From Stereum hirsutum FP-91666 SS1 (Eukaryota > Basidiomycota > Agaricomycetes > Russulales > Stereaceae): 64,000 nucleotides of DNA. Of this stretch, positions 49,073-60,251 are shown piece by piece. A program made the position numbers and the translations under genes. Position 1 is the first letter of the stretch. Each line of letters starts with the position of its first letter. The notes below the pieces were generated by a model, which was not told the origin of the DNA, did not search any database, and saw only the letters and a list, made by a program, of their open reading frames with translations. Location: positions 2,394,580-2,458,579 of the forward strand of contig NW_006763134.1 in assembly GCF_000264905.1 (NCBI RefSeq), written 5' to 3'.

Positions 49073-51333
49073 ATGGACGTCGACATGGTTCAGATTCAGT
49101 CGAAGTCGCAACCATTACTCCCGTAAGTCCATTCCCATTCCTCTCTTTTCTGTTCTCTTGAACGCTCCTCATATATAGCCTCCGTTACAGCGACAAGTCA
49201 ATGTCGTCTACGTCACAAACAACACCTCACGCTCCTCCTACCTCCGATCTCTCGAACGCCCCACCTTCTTCGCAGTACGAACTCAACTCTCCAATCTGGA
49301 CTCGGCTCCCCGTCGAACTCGTTTTCGCTACGCTCCTGGACCTCGCGCTTTCTCTACCCGTCACTGAACCCCTCCCCCCTATTCCTACCAGGTCCAGCCC
49401 GCCATCACCGTCTCTCGACGGACCAAGTTCACCTACCAATGACGAAATGCTTCCGAAAGCCACTACCGAACATCACGAACGACACGAACACGAACAACCA
49501 GACCCCCATCACATCCCAATAACCTCCCGCAAAGACCTCCTCCTCCTCTCCTCCTCCGTCCGGCGCCTCGTCTCACCCACGATCTACACCTCCCTCATCC
49601 TCCGCGCGCACGCCCAAGTCCTTGGCTTTGGGGCGCTCTTCCTTCCGAAGAGGCCTGTGTTCGGGCAGTTGGATCCTGTTATTATTAGCGTTCCGTGGAT
49701 CAGGAATCACGCTCTCCCTGGCCCCTCCTCCCTGAACCCTAACTTCGACACTAAGCAGACCCAGAAACCAATCCAGAAACCTAAACCCCTCTCCCTAGCC
49801 CTCCCTCTCCCGCCCTCGCTCCCCTCCCTCGAATCCACGCTCGAATCTCTCGCCTCCCATGGTACCTTCTCCGCCCTGCAAAACCTCGCTCTCACGCCCG
49901 CAGTACACGCCGCGCATGGGTATTGGATGCGGAGATGGGTGAGGCCGAGGGCGGTGATGATTTTTCAGGTTGCGGGGGGATGTGGCGCTGGCGCTGGGGG
50001 CGGCGCTTTCGGTGCGTTAACTAGTGCTGGTGGAGGGGGTGGTGGGGCAGGGGATGGTGGGGGTGTAGGAGGGAGGAGAACGTATGGCGGACGGACCGAG
50101 ATCAACTGGCGCGATCGTACCTTTTCCAATGTTGAAGACCTCTACACATGCACCCTCCGCGCCTTCGGAACCAGCTCCATCGCAGACCTCATCATTCCTT
50201 CCATCCCCAGTTCCAGCTCTAACCCTATCACCGTCGTCCTTCCGAACAGCGTCAGTGGTCATGGCGAGGGAAAGTTGAAGAGAATAGCCCTCTGGTGCGA
50301 GGAACGTAGGCTTAATTACACACTCGATCAAATCGAAAGCACATTTTTCGAATCGAAGGAAGAAGACCCGTTCAATCCATTCAATCCTCCTCGTGATAGC
50401 GACCGCCCGCCAGCCATCCAATTCCTCGACATGATAGTCCTACACGTGCGGCCTCATTCGCCAGACGTAGATAAGGCGGGATTGGAGCGAGGAGAGGGGA
50501 TTGGATGGATGGGTGTTTTTGAGGAGAGGGTAAAGGATGTGAGTGGGCGGAGAAACGTCGATTTTTTGAGGGAGGAGAAGTTTTTTGTTGTTCCGGATAT
50601 GGCGCCAGTGAGGTATAAGACTGGGAGGATGGAGTGGAAGTCGGTTGTTGATGGCGGGTTTGGTCTTGGTCCTCATCAACGCTCTTCCACTTCGAACTCG
50701 GATACCTGTGACGGTACTGGCGGTGGTGGTGGCGAAGGCGAGCCCCTAGGGACAGGCGACGTATGGGCTCGAGCGAAGGAATGGCGGATGTTAGCAGGCG
50801 AGGGTTATGAGGCTATCGTACCTCCTCAGGGACGAGAACGAGGTGGTGTATCTCCGTTTAGATATGATTTCGGGTTCTCGTTCGTCGTTGGGCCCGGCGG
50901 CGCTCTTCTCCCTTCCGCCACCAGCACCAGCACCAGCACCATCCCCCCTCCCCCTCCCACTGCCACGGCCTCCTCCTCTATCCCAACCGCCGCCACCACC
51001 GCCACCCCCTCAACCCCCACGCAATCCCGCCTCCTCAAAATGCTACACATCTGGAACGCCACGGAGGAGCAATATCGCACAGCGAGCATGGAAGGCTGGT
51101 TCAGAGGCGGAGAGTGGGATGTCGAGTTGGGTGCGGAGGGGATGGAAGGAGGTGGGGCGGGGGGATGGGCAGCGATGAGTGGGGGAATGGGGGGTGGGGT
51201 GGGTTGGAGGACTGATACTCGTGAGTTCTTTTGTTTTGTTTTAGGGAGGTGGCGGTGGCGAGGTTTGTTTGTTCAGACGATGCAAATGACTGACGCTTTT
51301 CGGTTTTCTTTTGTAGCTTGGCCCGGGCCTTGA
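49073..51333 (+). CDS. F-box-like protein with low-complexity inserts
   Basis: CDS join(49073..49122, 49191..51220, 51317..51333); phases close at 698 residues. I start at 49073 (MDVDMVQIQSKSQPLLP) because the intron at 49123-49190 is canonical and joins in frame; the ATG at 49201 is the alternative. An F-box-like motif appears in two halves: IWTRLPVELVFATLLDLAL, then about 65 residues rich in Pro, Ser and His, then SRKDLLLLSSSVRRLVSPTI and YTSLIL. F-box proteins usually link substrates to the SCF ubiquitin ligase. The remainder is a fungal hypothetical with a Gly-rich loop (about 270-300), SIADLIIPSIPSSSSNPITV, FLDMIVLHVRPHSPD, and a Thr/Pro/Ala-rich stretch before KMLHIWNATEEQYRTASMEG. The last exon encodes only PWPGP. 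Downstream, a different frame (LGPGLESIHNYTLVPPPM) looks coding, so the true 3' end may use other splice sites. Confidence 0.7.
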
Positions 51334-53129
51334 ATCCATTCATAACTATACGCTTGTTCCACCGCCGATGCTCCGGCTTCTACCCCTCGAGGAAACCTCC
51401 ACTTCTCCTGCAATGAATCGTCCACCGGCAGCCACGACACACGTCCTTCGACCCAGTCTCGATGCGACGTTTAGTGTATGTTGTATCTGTCTTGCTTTGT
51501 TTTATCTCCCAAACCTGTTGTTGTTCTTCTGTTTGTTTTTCTATCAACGAATAAGGGGGTGCATGTACTCTAACGCGATGCTGATCGAATGTACGAGAAT
51601 TGAAGCTATCGCTTCGTTGGGCTACGGAAGAGTGGCGTGACGTCTTCAAACTGTGGCACCGATATGGGATGCTGCTGTGAGTCATTTCGACGCGCTTGTC
51701 TTGATCGAATGCTTCGACGTACACAGTGCCGTCACCCATTCAGTGCTTGGCCCTCATATGAGTTCCTTCGGTACGTCCACTCCACTCCACGAAGACTGGT
51801 CCATGATCCATGGCGATTCCGAGTCTCGCGTCTCGTGTCTCACGTCCATCGAATTTCTTGCCCCTATAGAACCAGGCGAACGAGCACATTCTAGTCCACA
51901 TGCATACATCTCGTCCATTCATCCTCTGAGTCTTTGACGGCATCTGAACACTTCTCCTTTTCATATAATATCATTATGGGAGAACTTGACCATCGATAAC
52001 GCCCTCGTACACGTACACTTCCTCTCTCGCGTACATATACTGTGGACTGAGGATAGTGAGTACGTCGCTCGAACTTCCTCTTTCGTGCTCATGAAGTTTT
52101 TCATCTCATTTTCCCCCTGTTTGATATAGTTCTTTGGATTACCCTTTCCCTTCCCTTCCGAACGTCCAAAATTCAAACCGTAACTCAACCACACTTGCGC
52201 CTCACCTTCTCCCGACTTCGATAAACGTATCTACCCTCCGAAACCAGTCGTTTGCATCCGTATCCGCCTCTTCCTTCGACGTCTAGACAGTCATTACCGC
52301 TCACATAACCCTATTTCCTTTTCTTCGGTTTCTTCTCTTTCCTTTTTCTCAACGCATACACCGACAGTCGCTCGGCGACATTCACACCATCCAAAACCGT
52401 GCTTCGCGCCGATTCTCCCAGCTCTCACTGACTCGGAGGCCCACATGCATGCGTACACACGGTCTTTTCATGTATACATCCCATATCATATTCATATCAT
52501 CATATCCGAGTCTGAAGGTTCAATCACCACCCGACCGCTTTGACGACACGAGATGATGATATCCCCACGTTCATTTTCAAGCTTCGCGTTCATTTCAGCC
52601 TGTGGTTATGTACAGTTATGTACCCGCCTCCCACTTTTACGTTGTCGGCGCAAATGGCGATGAAAAGAAGGAGTGAAGGAACGAAGAAGGAGTATGATAT
52701 GGCACGGGGCGCAAGAACAGCGCTGCTTTTGGAAGGTTCGTGTCAATACTGTAAATTTGTCTTTTACCACCGGGAAGCCTAAACACAATTTCCTTCCCTC
52801 AGAGTACATGGAAGGGTTCTCGGGGACCCGTGCTGTGTGAAGATACATGCTGGTATGTAAGCTACTTATGCCCGCTTTGAATGCTCTTTCGACTGGAAGA
52901 AACGCACGAGTCGGCGGGGTCTCAGGCTCATTTCGTCTTCATCCTGGCGTTGGGGTATGTGGGCCCGGCGGCTCGTTGGTGGTCTGATATTGACTTACAC
53001 ATATAGGTACAGGGTATGTATTGATACCTTCCAGTGTGGAAGTGAACTCGCCCCGAAATACCGAGGTTTTTCTGCGCCTTCATTCCGTCCACGCTCGAGG
53101 AGCGCAATCTGCACCCGAGCATCTCCCCG
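51334..53129. other. Downstream flank of the F-box-like gene
   Basis: Open stretches at 51317-51480 (frame beginning LGPGLESIHNYTLVPPP) and about 51598-51680 (LKLSLRWATEEWRDVFKLW, HRYGMLL, stop) look coding and could be alternative 3' exons of the upstream gene, but the splice phases I tried do not close. Beyond 51.7 kb I see no gene. Confidence 0.4.
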
Positions 53130-54148
53130 TTCTTTGCTTTGATCCACGGAGGACGCTATGTATTCGAACTCATGATGATCGTATCATCCCGAACATCATC
53201 ACATGCGAACGTATGTACTCGTACATACTACGGATCTCAATCCGCTAATACTGATCCGCTCAAACCTGCAGCATCTCCCGCCGCCACGATCAAAGCGATA
53301 AAACGTACACGAACACGGTCCGACGACGTTGACGTTTAATATTCGGCTCTTCACAGAAATTTTCTAGTGACGTCGATGATAGCAGCAGGTTCATCTTGGA
53401 CGGAGGCAAAGCAGTAAGTACGTACGAAATTCCGTGATGCCAACAAATTGTTGAGATATTAGCGAGAGTGTGTGCACACTCCGCCATGGCCACCCGACCG
53501 TGCAACGCGCTTCAGCGATGACTTCACTGGCACGGGCGCAAGGTCCGCCTCGAGGGGGAGATAAGGGAAGTATGGAATGGCGGGATGGCTGACCGGTCCT
53601 GTGGTTCTGCTCGAGGCTATTTTGTTCGACGGATGCGGTTACAGCGTCTGATCGCCACACTCCTCCGACTGGGTTTTTGTTGTGGATTACCGAGGTTGAT
53701 GCTGTTATGTACGTCCGTTTACTGGTTACTTTGTACTTATGTCCCGTCTTCTCCTAGGTTTCCGACATCTATACAGGTACACCATTGAGCTGTAGAGTCG
53801 GACCTACAATTATCAGTATCGGTGTGGCGATACGGTCAGAATAGCACGGTCCGATATTCGTGCATGCAGGCAGCCCGGCGAGTATCCTGACAGGCGACGT
53901 CGATGATCGAACCCAGCGCTATGGACCCACAAACTTCGTCTCTTCAACCTTCCTCATTCAGCTATTCATCCACAGCTCTGTCGCGTGAGTCGTACCTCAG
54001 GTTCACCCGTACCGGACATACTGTTCCATTCCCGTAGCCATGGCTGCCAATTCGGACGCTGATTCTTCGACGGCGATCTCAACTTGCAGGACAGCTTCGA
54101 TATGCGAAAACGGTATAAACATCGTTTTGTGGGCGCGTGTTGGTCGTA
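53130..54148 (+). repeat. 2.8-kb dispersed repeat, copy 2, left part
   Basis: Reverse-complement match to about 41815-40680. It starts near TTGATCCACGGAGG and runs to the TA target dinucleotide at 54147-54148, where the transposon begins. Beyond its left edge the two copies have no similarity. Confidence 0.85.
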
Positions 54149-54345
54149 AGATTGGAGTCGCGCAAAAACATCAGCATCACGTGAAATGTGACGATTGTGT
54201 GACTTTAGCTTATCCGTTTGTCACAGCGAAGAAATACAAGAGCCATCGTGCACTCCCTTCAAACATGAAAGCCATCTTGGACGAGTTCGAGGAGACGGCG
54301 AGAAACCGCGAGGAGAGGGAGCGAAAGCGGAGGCGGAAGTATTGA
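54040..54345 (+). CDS. Chimeric ORF across the left transposon junction
   Basis: A 101-codon frame starts at an ATG in the repeat (MAANSDADSSTAIS…, conserved in copy 1) and crosses the target TA and the whole terminal inverted repeat. It then continues into element sequence encoding VKCDDCVTLAYPFVTAKKYK, SHRALPSNMKAILDEFEE and a very basic ERERKRRRKY end. Seen in the sequence: the frame is open. Inferred: the element part is the remnant or first exon of an element-borne gene with a Cys-x2-Cys…His pattern, and the host part is a fused start. It may not be expressed. Confidence 0.35.
   Translation: MAANSDADSSTAISTCRTASICENGINIVLWARVGRKIGVAQKHQHHVKCDDCVTLAYPFVTAKKYKSHRALPSNMKAILDEFEETARNREERERKRRRKY
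54149..54183 (+). repeat. Left terminal inverted repeat of the transposon
   Basis: 35 bases starting AGATTGGAGTCGCGC and ending in CACGTG. Pairs with 58370-58404 in reverse complement with two mismatches (G/A at base 7 and C/T at base 13). Confidence 0.93.
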
Positions 54346-54960
54346 ATGGACACTTTTAAATATATATTCTTCGGCTTTTGGTACACTCTAGAATGTTACA
54401 CCCCATATTCCTGGTCCCTAATGGGAGCAGGTCTTGCGTTCACTTGAATAACCACATCAGGACAACACTCTCACGCTTTCCATGGCCCAGCCCCCCACGC
54501 GGGCCTACCCACGCGAGCAAAAGACCTATCGACGTCTTCACCCTCCTCCTACCCCATTTGGACAATCTCAGCCACCCACGGGATCCCACCCACGCGAGCA
54601 AAAGACCTATCGACGTCTTCACCCCTCCTACCCCATTTGGAAGCTATCAAGTCCCGCGCGAGCGCGAACGCTGCGAACTCTTCCCGCAACACTTGATTCT
54701 TATGTTTTCGTGTGCATTCATTATTTTCCCAATTTTATTCTCCTTCGTGATCTTTCAATCCAATTGCATGGTCTATTTTCGTCCCTGCTTTGACATAGCG
54801 CGACCTTACAACCTGGCCGATATGAACTACAACATGATAACTTGAACACTTTGATCTAAGGACCGAAACAGAATATGATTATGACAGTGGCGCTGACGAC
54901 TGGGAGGATGACGGTTGGTTGGTCCGTGAATCTGAATCAGACGAGGCAGACGAGTACTAG
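54184..54960 (+). CDS. Possible second gene of the transposon (exons only partly resolved)
   Basis: Two plus-strand stretches at the left of the element look coding. The first (54184-54345) encodes the Cys-x2-Cys / His region and a basic tail. The second (54872-54960), after a good acceptor (CCGAAACAG), encodes a very acidic end, EYDYDSGADDWEDDGWLV then RESESDEADEY and a stop. They point tail-to-tail at the transposase. I could not join them or find a start inside the element. An element-borne accessory protein or a captured host gene fragment would both fit. Confidence 0.3.
54507..54641. repeat. Short tandem duplication, period 81 bp
   Basis: Two copies of about 54 bases (54507-54560 and 54588-54641), each running from ACCCACGCGAGC through AAAGACCTATCGACGTC to TACCCCATTTGG, spaced 81 bases apart. 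The second lacks a CCT unit. Confidence 0.85.
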
Positions 54961-55280
54961 TGGCGGCTTACATGCCAATGGGGATGAGGACGGCTGCTGG
55001 AATTGCTTAAACGGTTGGTTGTTGCAAGATCGCGCTATTAATGCTGTGGTTTTATTATTTTATATTTAATGTGATGATGTGTTGTGTCTTTTGTGTTCTA
55101 TGAATCCACTCATGAGACACTTAACTGGATCTACGTCGTACCTCGTACATGACACCTGGCCTAAGAATCGCGACCGTGACGCTTGTTGCGTTGGTTTTCA
55201 CTTAATATTATAGATGCAACGTGATCATTATGTCACGCTCCAACCAATAGGGACCAGGTGGCGCCCGGAGGGCAAGTGTA

Positions 55281-58058
55281 TTAGACAAACGTAGCATGGT
55301 AATAGGCCACTTTCGTCTGACAGTGACAGTCTTTCGAGAGCGACTTGGAGATTCCACATTTGGAGCAAAAAAACGTGGCCACGAAGGCTGCAAGTTTACC
55401 GTCAGCACCGATGCGGTACGCTTCTGCAAACCTGAACGAGCGAGCGACGAATCTGGAGCATGGGAAAAGAAGTGTCAGGGGCACGCGGTGGCAGTGACTA
55501 TCAAAGCGTCGAGAAACGCACTTGCGAATCATGACGAGATCGCTTGCGACCTCGTTCAAAGCGCTCTTCACATACCCCTCGAACTCATGCTCCTTCGTCG
55601 TCTTGGGCATCTCTCTATACCTCCTCTTTGCAGCCCCCCAACACTGCTCAATCGGATTCAACTCACAGTGAAACTTCGGCAAGAAGATCACCTGGAATCC
55701 ACGCTTCTTGCAGTGTAACTCGAGCTGCGTCTCAACTCCAACGAAGTCGGGCTCTTCGTAAAGGATCCGGCGACAGCAACATAGTCGACGTGACTTGTCC
55801 AGAGACGGTGCACACTTGAAGTTCTTGCATTCGGCTCGCAGGTTGGCGGCATTGTCGAAACCACGCTCGATGAGGATAGCGGCCATTCCCTTGAACTGGC
55901 CTGGGTGAGTGGGATGATCGTCGGGGAAATAGAGGGACTGAGGTACGCCGTTATGAATTGCTCCGGTATACTGTACATCCCTAATTTTCCTGAGTTTTCC
56001 GTGCTCATCGTAGAGACGCTTGCCGTGCGAGTCGAAGACGTTTCGCTCTGCAAAGTATGTAGCGCTCGGACCCTTTGGCATACGACGAGCGGATAGGGCG
56101 CCATCCGGACGCTTAACGTGAGACGGTGCGTTATCGTAGGCGAAGACATGTTTCACGTTGGGCCAGTGCTTGCTGCAAATATCCATTGCAGTTGTTGCGT
56201 GGTCGCAGATATCCTCGCAGGTGATGTAACCGTCCTTGTTCTTTCCCGCACGGACGAAAACCTGGGCTGAATCTACTCCATCTGGCGAACGCAGGAATCC
56301 GAAATCTGCAGATACGAAATCCGCAACCATAAGAGATGTGCCTTCGGTCTTTGGCTTTGGCTCTGCTGTCTCGCTCTTGTGGACCCATCGCACGATTCTA
56401 CGATCGTTCATATAGAACGTACTCTCGTCCTGCCACCAAATCACTACCCATACAGCCTCAGGCCCTCCCCGTGCCTCTTGGAGTGAGTCGTCCCAGAATC
56501 TGATGTTTCGAGAGAGTTCGGCCAGTGTGGGCAGGTATTTCTCTTGACGGTAAGCAACAACGTCCTCTCGTTCGTGTCCATCGACATATTGACCATCCGG
56601 GCGTTTCGTCCAGCGATAGTCCATGAGATGCATCCAGCGTTGGGCAGTCGTGAGAGAGATTGTGTGTGTCAGGTTATATCTCGCCTTGACATCCGGTGTG
56701 GCGAGATAGTCGCATATGTCCTGGGCACGGACATATTTGCCGATTGATTGAAGGTGAGCAAAGATCTCTTGAGCGAGCTCGCCCTCGTCGAGTAAACTCG
56801 TGCTCCAGGTGCCGTAAAGATTGAAGGGAAGGTTATCGCGGTCCTCGATGAATGCTCGGGTCCATTCACGGATTCTTCTAGCGGTCCACGGGCCTCTAGC
56901 GAAGTGAACAGCAGTATCGAGTGAAGCGGCCGTCCATGGTCGATGCAGTCTCTGGTTGGTAGACGTGAAGGTACGTAGGTGCATTTGTATCATCATCAGC
57001 CGTCGTCGCAAAACCTCATCGCCAGGGAACGGGAAAGGTTTATAGCCCTTTCCGCTCACTCGACGTGGGCTCAGAATCGTGGTGACGTCCATCAGTGCCT
57101 GAAGAGCGACCTCGCCAGACGGCGTCCAGCAGTACGGTGTCGGAGTGATCTGAGGTTCGAAGGGAAGATTGTCGGGAATGAAAGGCTGCCCGGGGACATA
57201 TTGCGAGAGTACGATAGGTGGCTGAATGGACGTCGAAAGACCAGCAGAGGTCGATATTTCAGGGAATGACAGAGGTGAACCCTGAACTATGGGTATGTGC
57301 TCCTCTCTCCAGTCTTCACCTTCAGTCCAGTGTTCCTCGCAAATATCCTCGGGCCTGTCGTTCCTGAACACTACCTCTTCCTCTGTACCACAGCTGCCAG
57401 AGTCCTCGCTGTACAGGAAGAAGCCCTGGCCATTGTACACACCTCTGTCCCGTGCTGCGTTCTCTCTCTGCTTGACCATATCCTCATCCTCAACCTCCTC
57501 GACCCCTTGCCCGCCAAATACTCCGGAAATATTACTCCGGCGAGAGGCCATAGGATCCATGGATGACTGACCAGTCAGGACTTCGTCTGAGCATCCTTGC
57601 TCGGACGATGACGTGGACACGTTTGAATAAGTTTCTTCCATAGATGCATAGCTAGCCGAAGGAAAAGGATTGGTTCCTGCCTCAGGAGGTACTATCGATG
57701 GAAATTCTGAATAGGAATCAAGGTGGGTACGCCCAGGGCGAGAAGAGCTCTTGAATGGAGTTAGGCGACGTAGCATGCTCGTTAACGATAATGAGCTTTT
57801 GTTCTCGGGTGTGTGAGGGCCATCTGATCCACGGTGGTTTAACAGTCTTTCTTCTTCATCTCCAAGTGCTAGTACATCTGTTTCGGTATCGGTAATTGTG
57901 TCCTAGTCCTTGTAAGCTACATGATGTTGGAGTTGGATTCTGGTGGCACCCACCTCGCTCAACGATGATTTACGCTTCATCGGCAGACGAAGCTTCTTCT
58001 TCGCAGCTGATCCCAGGTTCTGCCAGCGTCGTTTCAGGTATCTCTTTCGGTCGGGCAT
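55281..58058 (-). CDS. DDE transposase of the Tc1/mariner-like element
   Basis: CDS complement(join(55281..55452, 55522..57902, 57954..58058)), 885 residues; introns close in frame. Catalyses excision and TA-targeted integration. Exon 1 (MPDRKRYLKRRWQNLGSA, AKKKLRLPMKRKSS) is very basic, fit for nuclear import or DNA binding. Then come about 190 residues of Ser/acidic sequence and a helical region (RRIREWTRAFIEDR; YVRAQDICDYLATPDVKARY; ISLTTAQRWMHLMDYRW) that probably includes the helix-turn-helix which binds the terminal repeats. The catalytic core has WWQDESTFYMNDRRIVRW (D527), HVFAYDNAPSH (D625) and PKFHCELNPIEQCWGAAKRR (E787). The 161 residues between D625 and E787 include a Cys cluster (CKNFKCAPSLDKSRRLCCC). 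No stops or frameshifts, so it may be active. The C-terminus carries CSKCGISKSLSKDCHC, a possible small zinc-binding motif. Confidence 0.9.
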
Positions 58059-58369
58059 TGCAGATACAGTGAATTGTTTTTATTCAGAGTGAAGCGGGAG
58101 GAGACCTCGTCGCCACCGTTGTTTATTACGTCTTATTTATCGTTATTTACTCCAATATTTATTTCGTGTGCCTAGGTTTTCTTCGAGGATGTGAAGACAA
58201 CGAGCTCGCAAGTGAAAATTTGGCGACCATCAAAATCTCAGGATGTGGTATGCCTACAACTTGATGGTTCTCGATTGGCAAAGAAGCATTTAGTTGGAGT
58301 GGTATCTTGCGATGTAACGCCTTGTAACGCTTTACTTTCCGAACAGGGCAGTCGAGAACAGTGCCACAT

Positions 58370-58404
58370 CACGTGATGCTGATGTTTTTGCACGACTTCA
58401 ATCT
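58370..58404 (-). repeat. Right terminal inverted repeat of the transposon
   Basis: 35 bases, reverse complement of 54149-54183 with two mismatches; followed at once by the duplicated TA (58405-58406). Confidence 0.93.
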
Positions 58405-60073
58405 TATATGTCCTCGCGTGACCACGAGGCTACGCTGGCGTCAGTAGCCGAGTTCGGAAGGTCCGGCCCATGATTTCCATTCTCTGCTTTTCCACGACGC
58501 TTTTTCCTTCTTCTGCTCATCTCATTCTGTTTCCGTGTCGCCACCTGAGTTCGAATATTATTTCCACCGGGGTCCCGTTCTTGTGCTGTCGACGGTTCAA
58601 CCTCATGTCCTCCGCATAGCGATATATTGACGGAGGCAAGACAGGTACGACACGCGTGAGCGCAGTGCGCCTCGAGGCGAGTAGAGCAGATCCGTCTCCA
58701 GTTTTTCTCCCTGGTACCTCAGGCTGCCCTTTGCCCAACTGTACGTATGATTGTCTAACTCAAGGTATTTCGATCCCCTTTGGGATTATGTGCTGCAATG
58801 AGCAGTGTTTGACATACATATGTTTTCGTATCCAGGAGCAAACACTTGCAGGCTTCGCGAGGCTATGCATGCATGACGCACATCATCGCGTCCACTATTC
58901 CGAGGATCTTTCGCGTCCTTCGTGCTGCTGAGTTTCGCTGTTGGCACTAGGATACGTACGCACGGGACGGAAGTATCGGGTTTTTGGGAGCTTTGCGTCC
59001 GATGTACTCCGCTCTTATGCTGACGATCCGTCTGATTTACGACAGCGATACACACGAACCTACTGAACATCCGTCAGCTGTACTCCGGTCCTTTCCACCA
59101 GCGAGATGGTTCATGCAATTTCGGTCCGTATCCTCCTTTCTTATCCGTGCAACACTCTACGTCCACCTGCGCCGCTCGCCAGGTGTGCTCTTTCTCGAAG
59201 CTGTCGGCAAAGACATCCTTTGCGGTGGGCAAATGTGGCATATGATTGTCGATGGATCGTGTTGTCCATTTCAAGCGACGATTTATTCACCACGAGTTTC
59301 TTCGACTGCGAGACTGCGTCCTTGCCATGCGTCGACCTCTTCCGCTCTGTCTTTCGAATTCGCTTATCTTCTAGCGGGACATGCTCGTCATCTTCAGCCG
59401 TCCATCCGAAATATCATATCCTACACGCGTGGCACCTGTCCTCTCGCAACCTAACCTTCCTCATCTGGCTACATGCCTTCATTCTTCGTATGCTTGTCGT
59501 ATGCACTGTCCACTGCCAACGGCGACTAAACCATCCAGATAACATTTCCTCATTCTATGAAACGGAGGGGCAGATCTCGTCTTGATGCTGCGATAGGCTT
59601 TTTGACTATGCAACTACTCCCAAAAGCCTCTTCCTCGGAAAGTTTCGGAGGTTGTCGTTTGCTCTGAGGTCTGAGATCGACGTTTCTGGGATCCGGCGAT
59701 GATTGTTTGCGGGTATGCTCGTGTTTGTCGCTGGCCTCTGATACCTCCGTTCCTCTGCTTCCGTCTTATGTATTGCAAATGCTGAAACGGACTATGCAGA
59801 GCTCATCGCGTGTCCTGCTTGGCAGCGAAAGGCTTCATCATATGATGCTATGGTGTTACTTGTCTATTTTCTGAACGCATGTTGGCGGTATAGGGTGGTA
59901 CTGCGTCATCGACGTTAGTACCAACAGTATCGCCACGATCGTTCATGGGCTGCGCTAGCAGCGCCGCCAGAGCCTGCAGGAAACATGCAGGCTCTCAACT
60001 CCACAGGCACAGCCTAGTTGCATGCTGTCTTATGCTCTCATTGTCTATAACTCGTCGTTATGACTACGACCTG
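58405..60073 (+). repeat. 2.8-kb dispersed repeat, copy 2, right part
   Basis: Reverse-complement match to about 40680-39030, resuming exactly after the transposon's right TA. Similarity ends near GACTACGACCTGG at about 60073, where LINE sequence begins. Shared open stretches (FLPGTSGCPLPNCTYDCLTQ, PPARWFMQFRSVSSFLIR) suggest an old coding sequence, but stop positions differ between the copies. Confidence 0.85.
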
Positions 60074-60251
60074 GTACTCTTCCGCCTACCACCACCACCG
60101 ACACCCCGGCACCGCCCAGGACCCCGACTCCTTGAATCTCTCTCGTTACCCGCTGCACTTTTCGTCCTCTTAATACGTCTCGATATTCTCCATAGCCCTT
60201 CGCATAGCCACTCTCTTGCATTTTCTGTCCCTCTTTGAAGTTTAGTTCCCA

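Larger units (their letters stand above)
54149..58404. mobile_element. Tc1/mariner-like DNA transposon, 4256 bp, complete
   Basis: Cut-and-paste element with exact ends set by the empty site in copy 1 of the repeat. The left flank reads GGTCGTA, the right flank TATATGTCC, and the empty site GGTCGTATATGTC, giving a TA target-site duplication at 54147-54148 and 58405-58406. Terminal inverted repeats of 35 bp (54149-54183 and 58370-58404) begin AGATTG and end CATCAGCATCACGTG; they differ at two positions. It carries an intact three-exon transposase gene on the minus strand (55281-58058), about 1.1 kb of extra sequence at the left with a possible second coding region, and a short tandem duplication. 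TIR, TA duplication and DDE transposase together identify the Tc1/mariner superfamily; size and long DD-E spacing are unusual. Confidence 0.95.
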
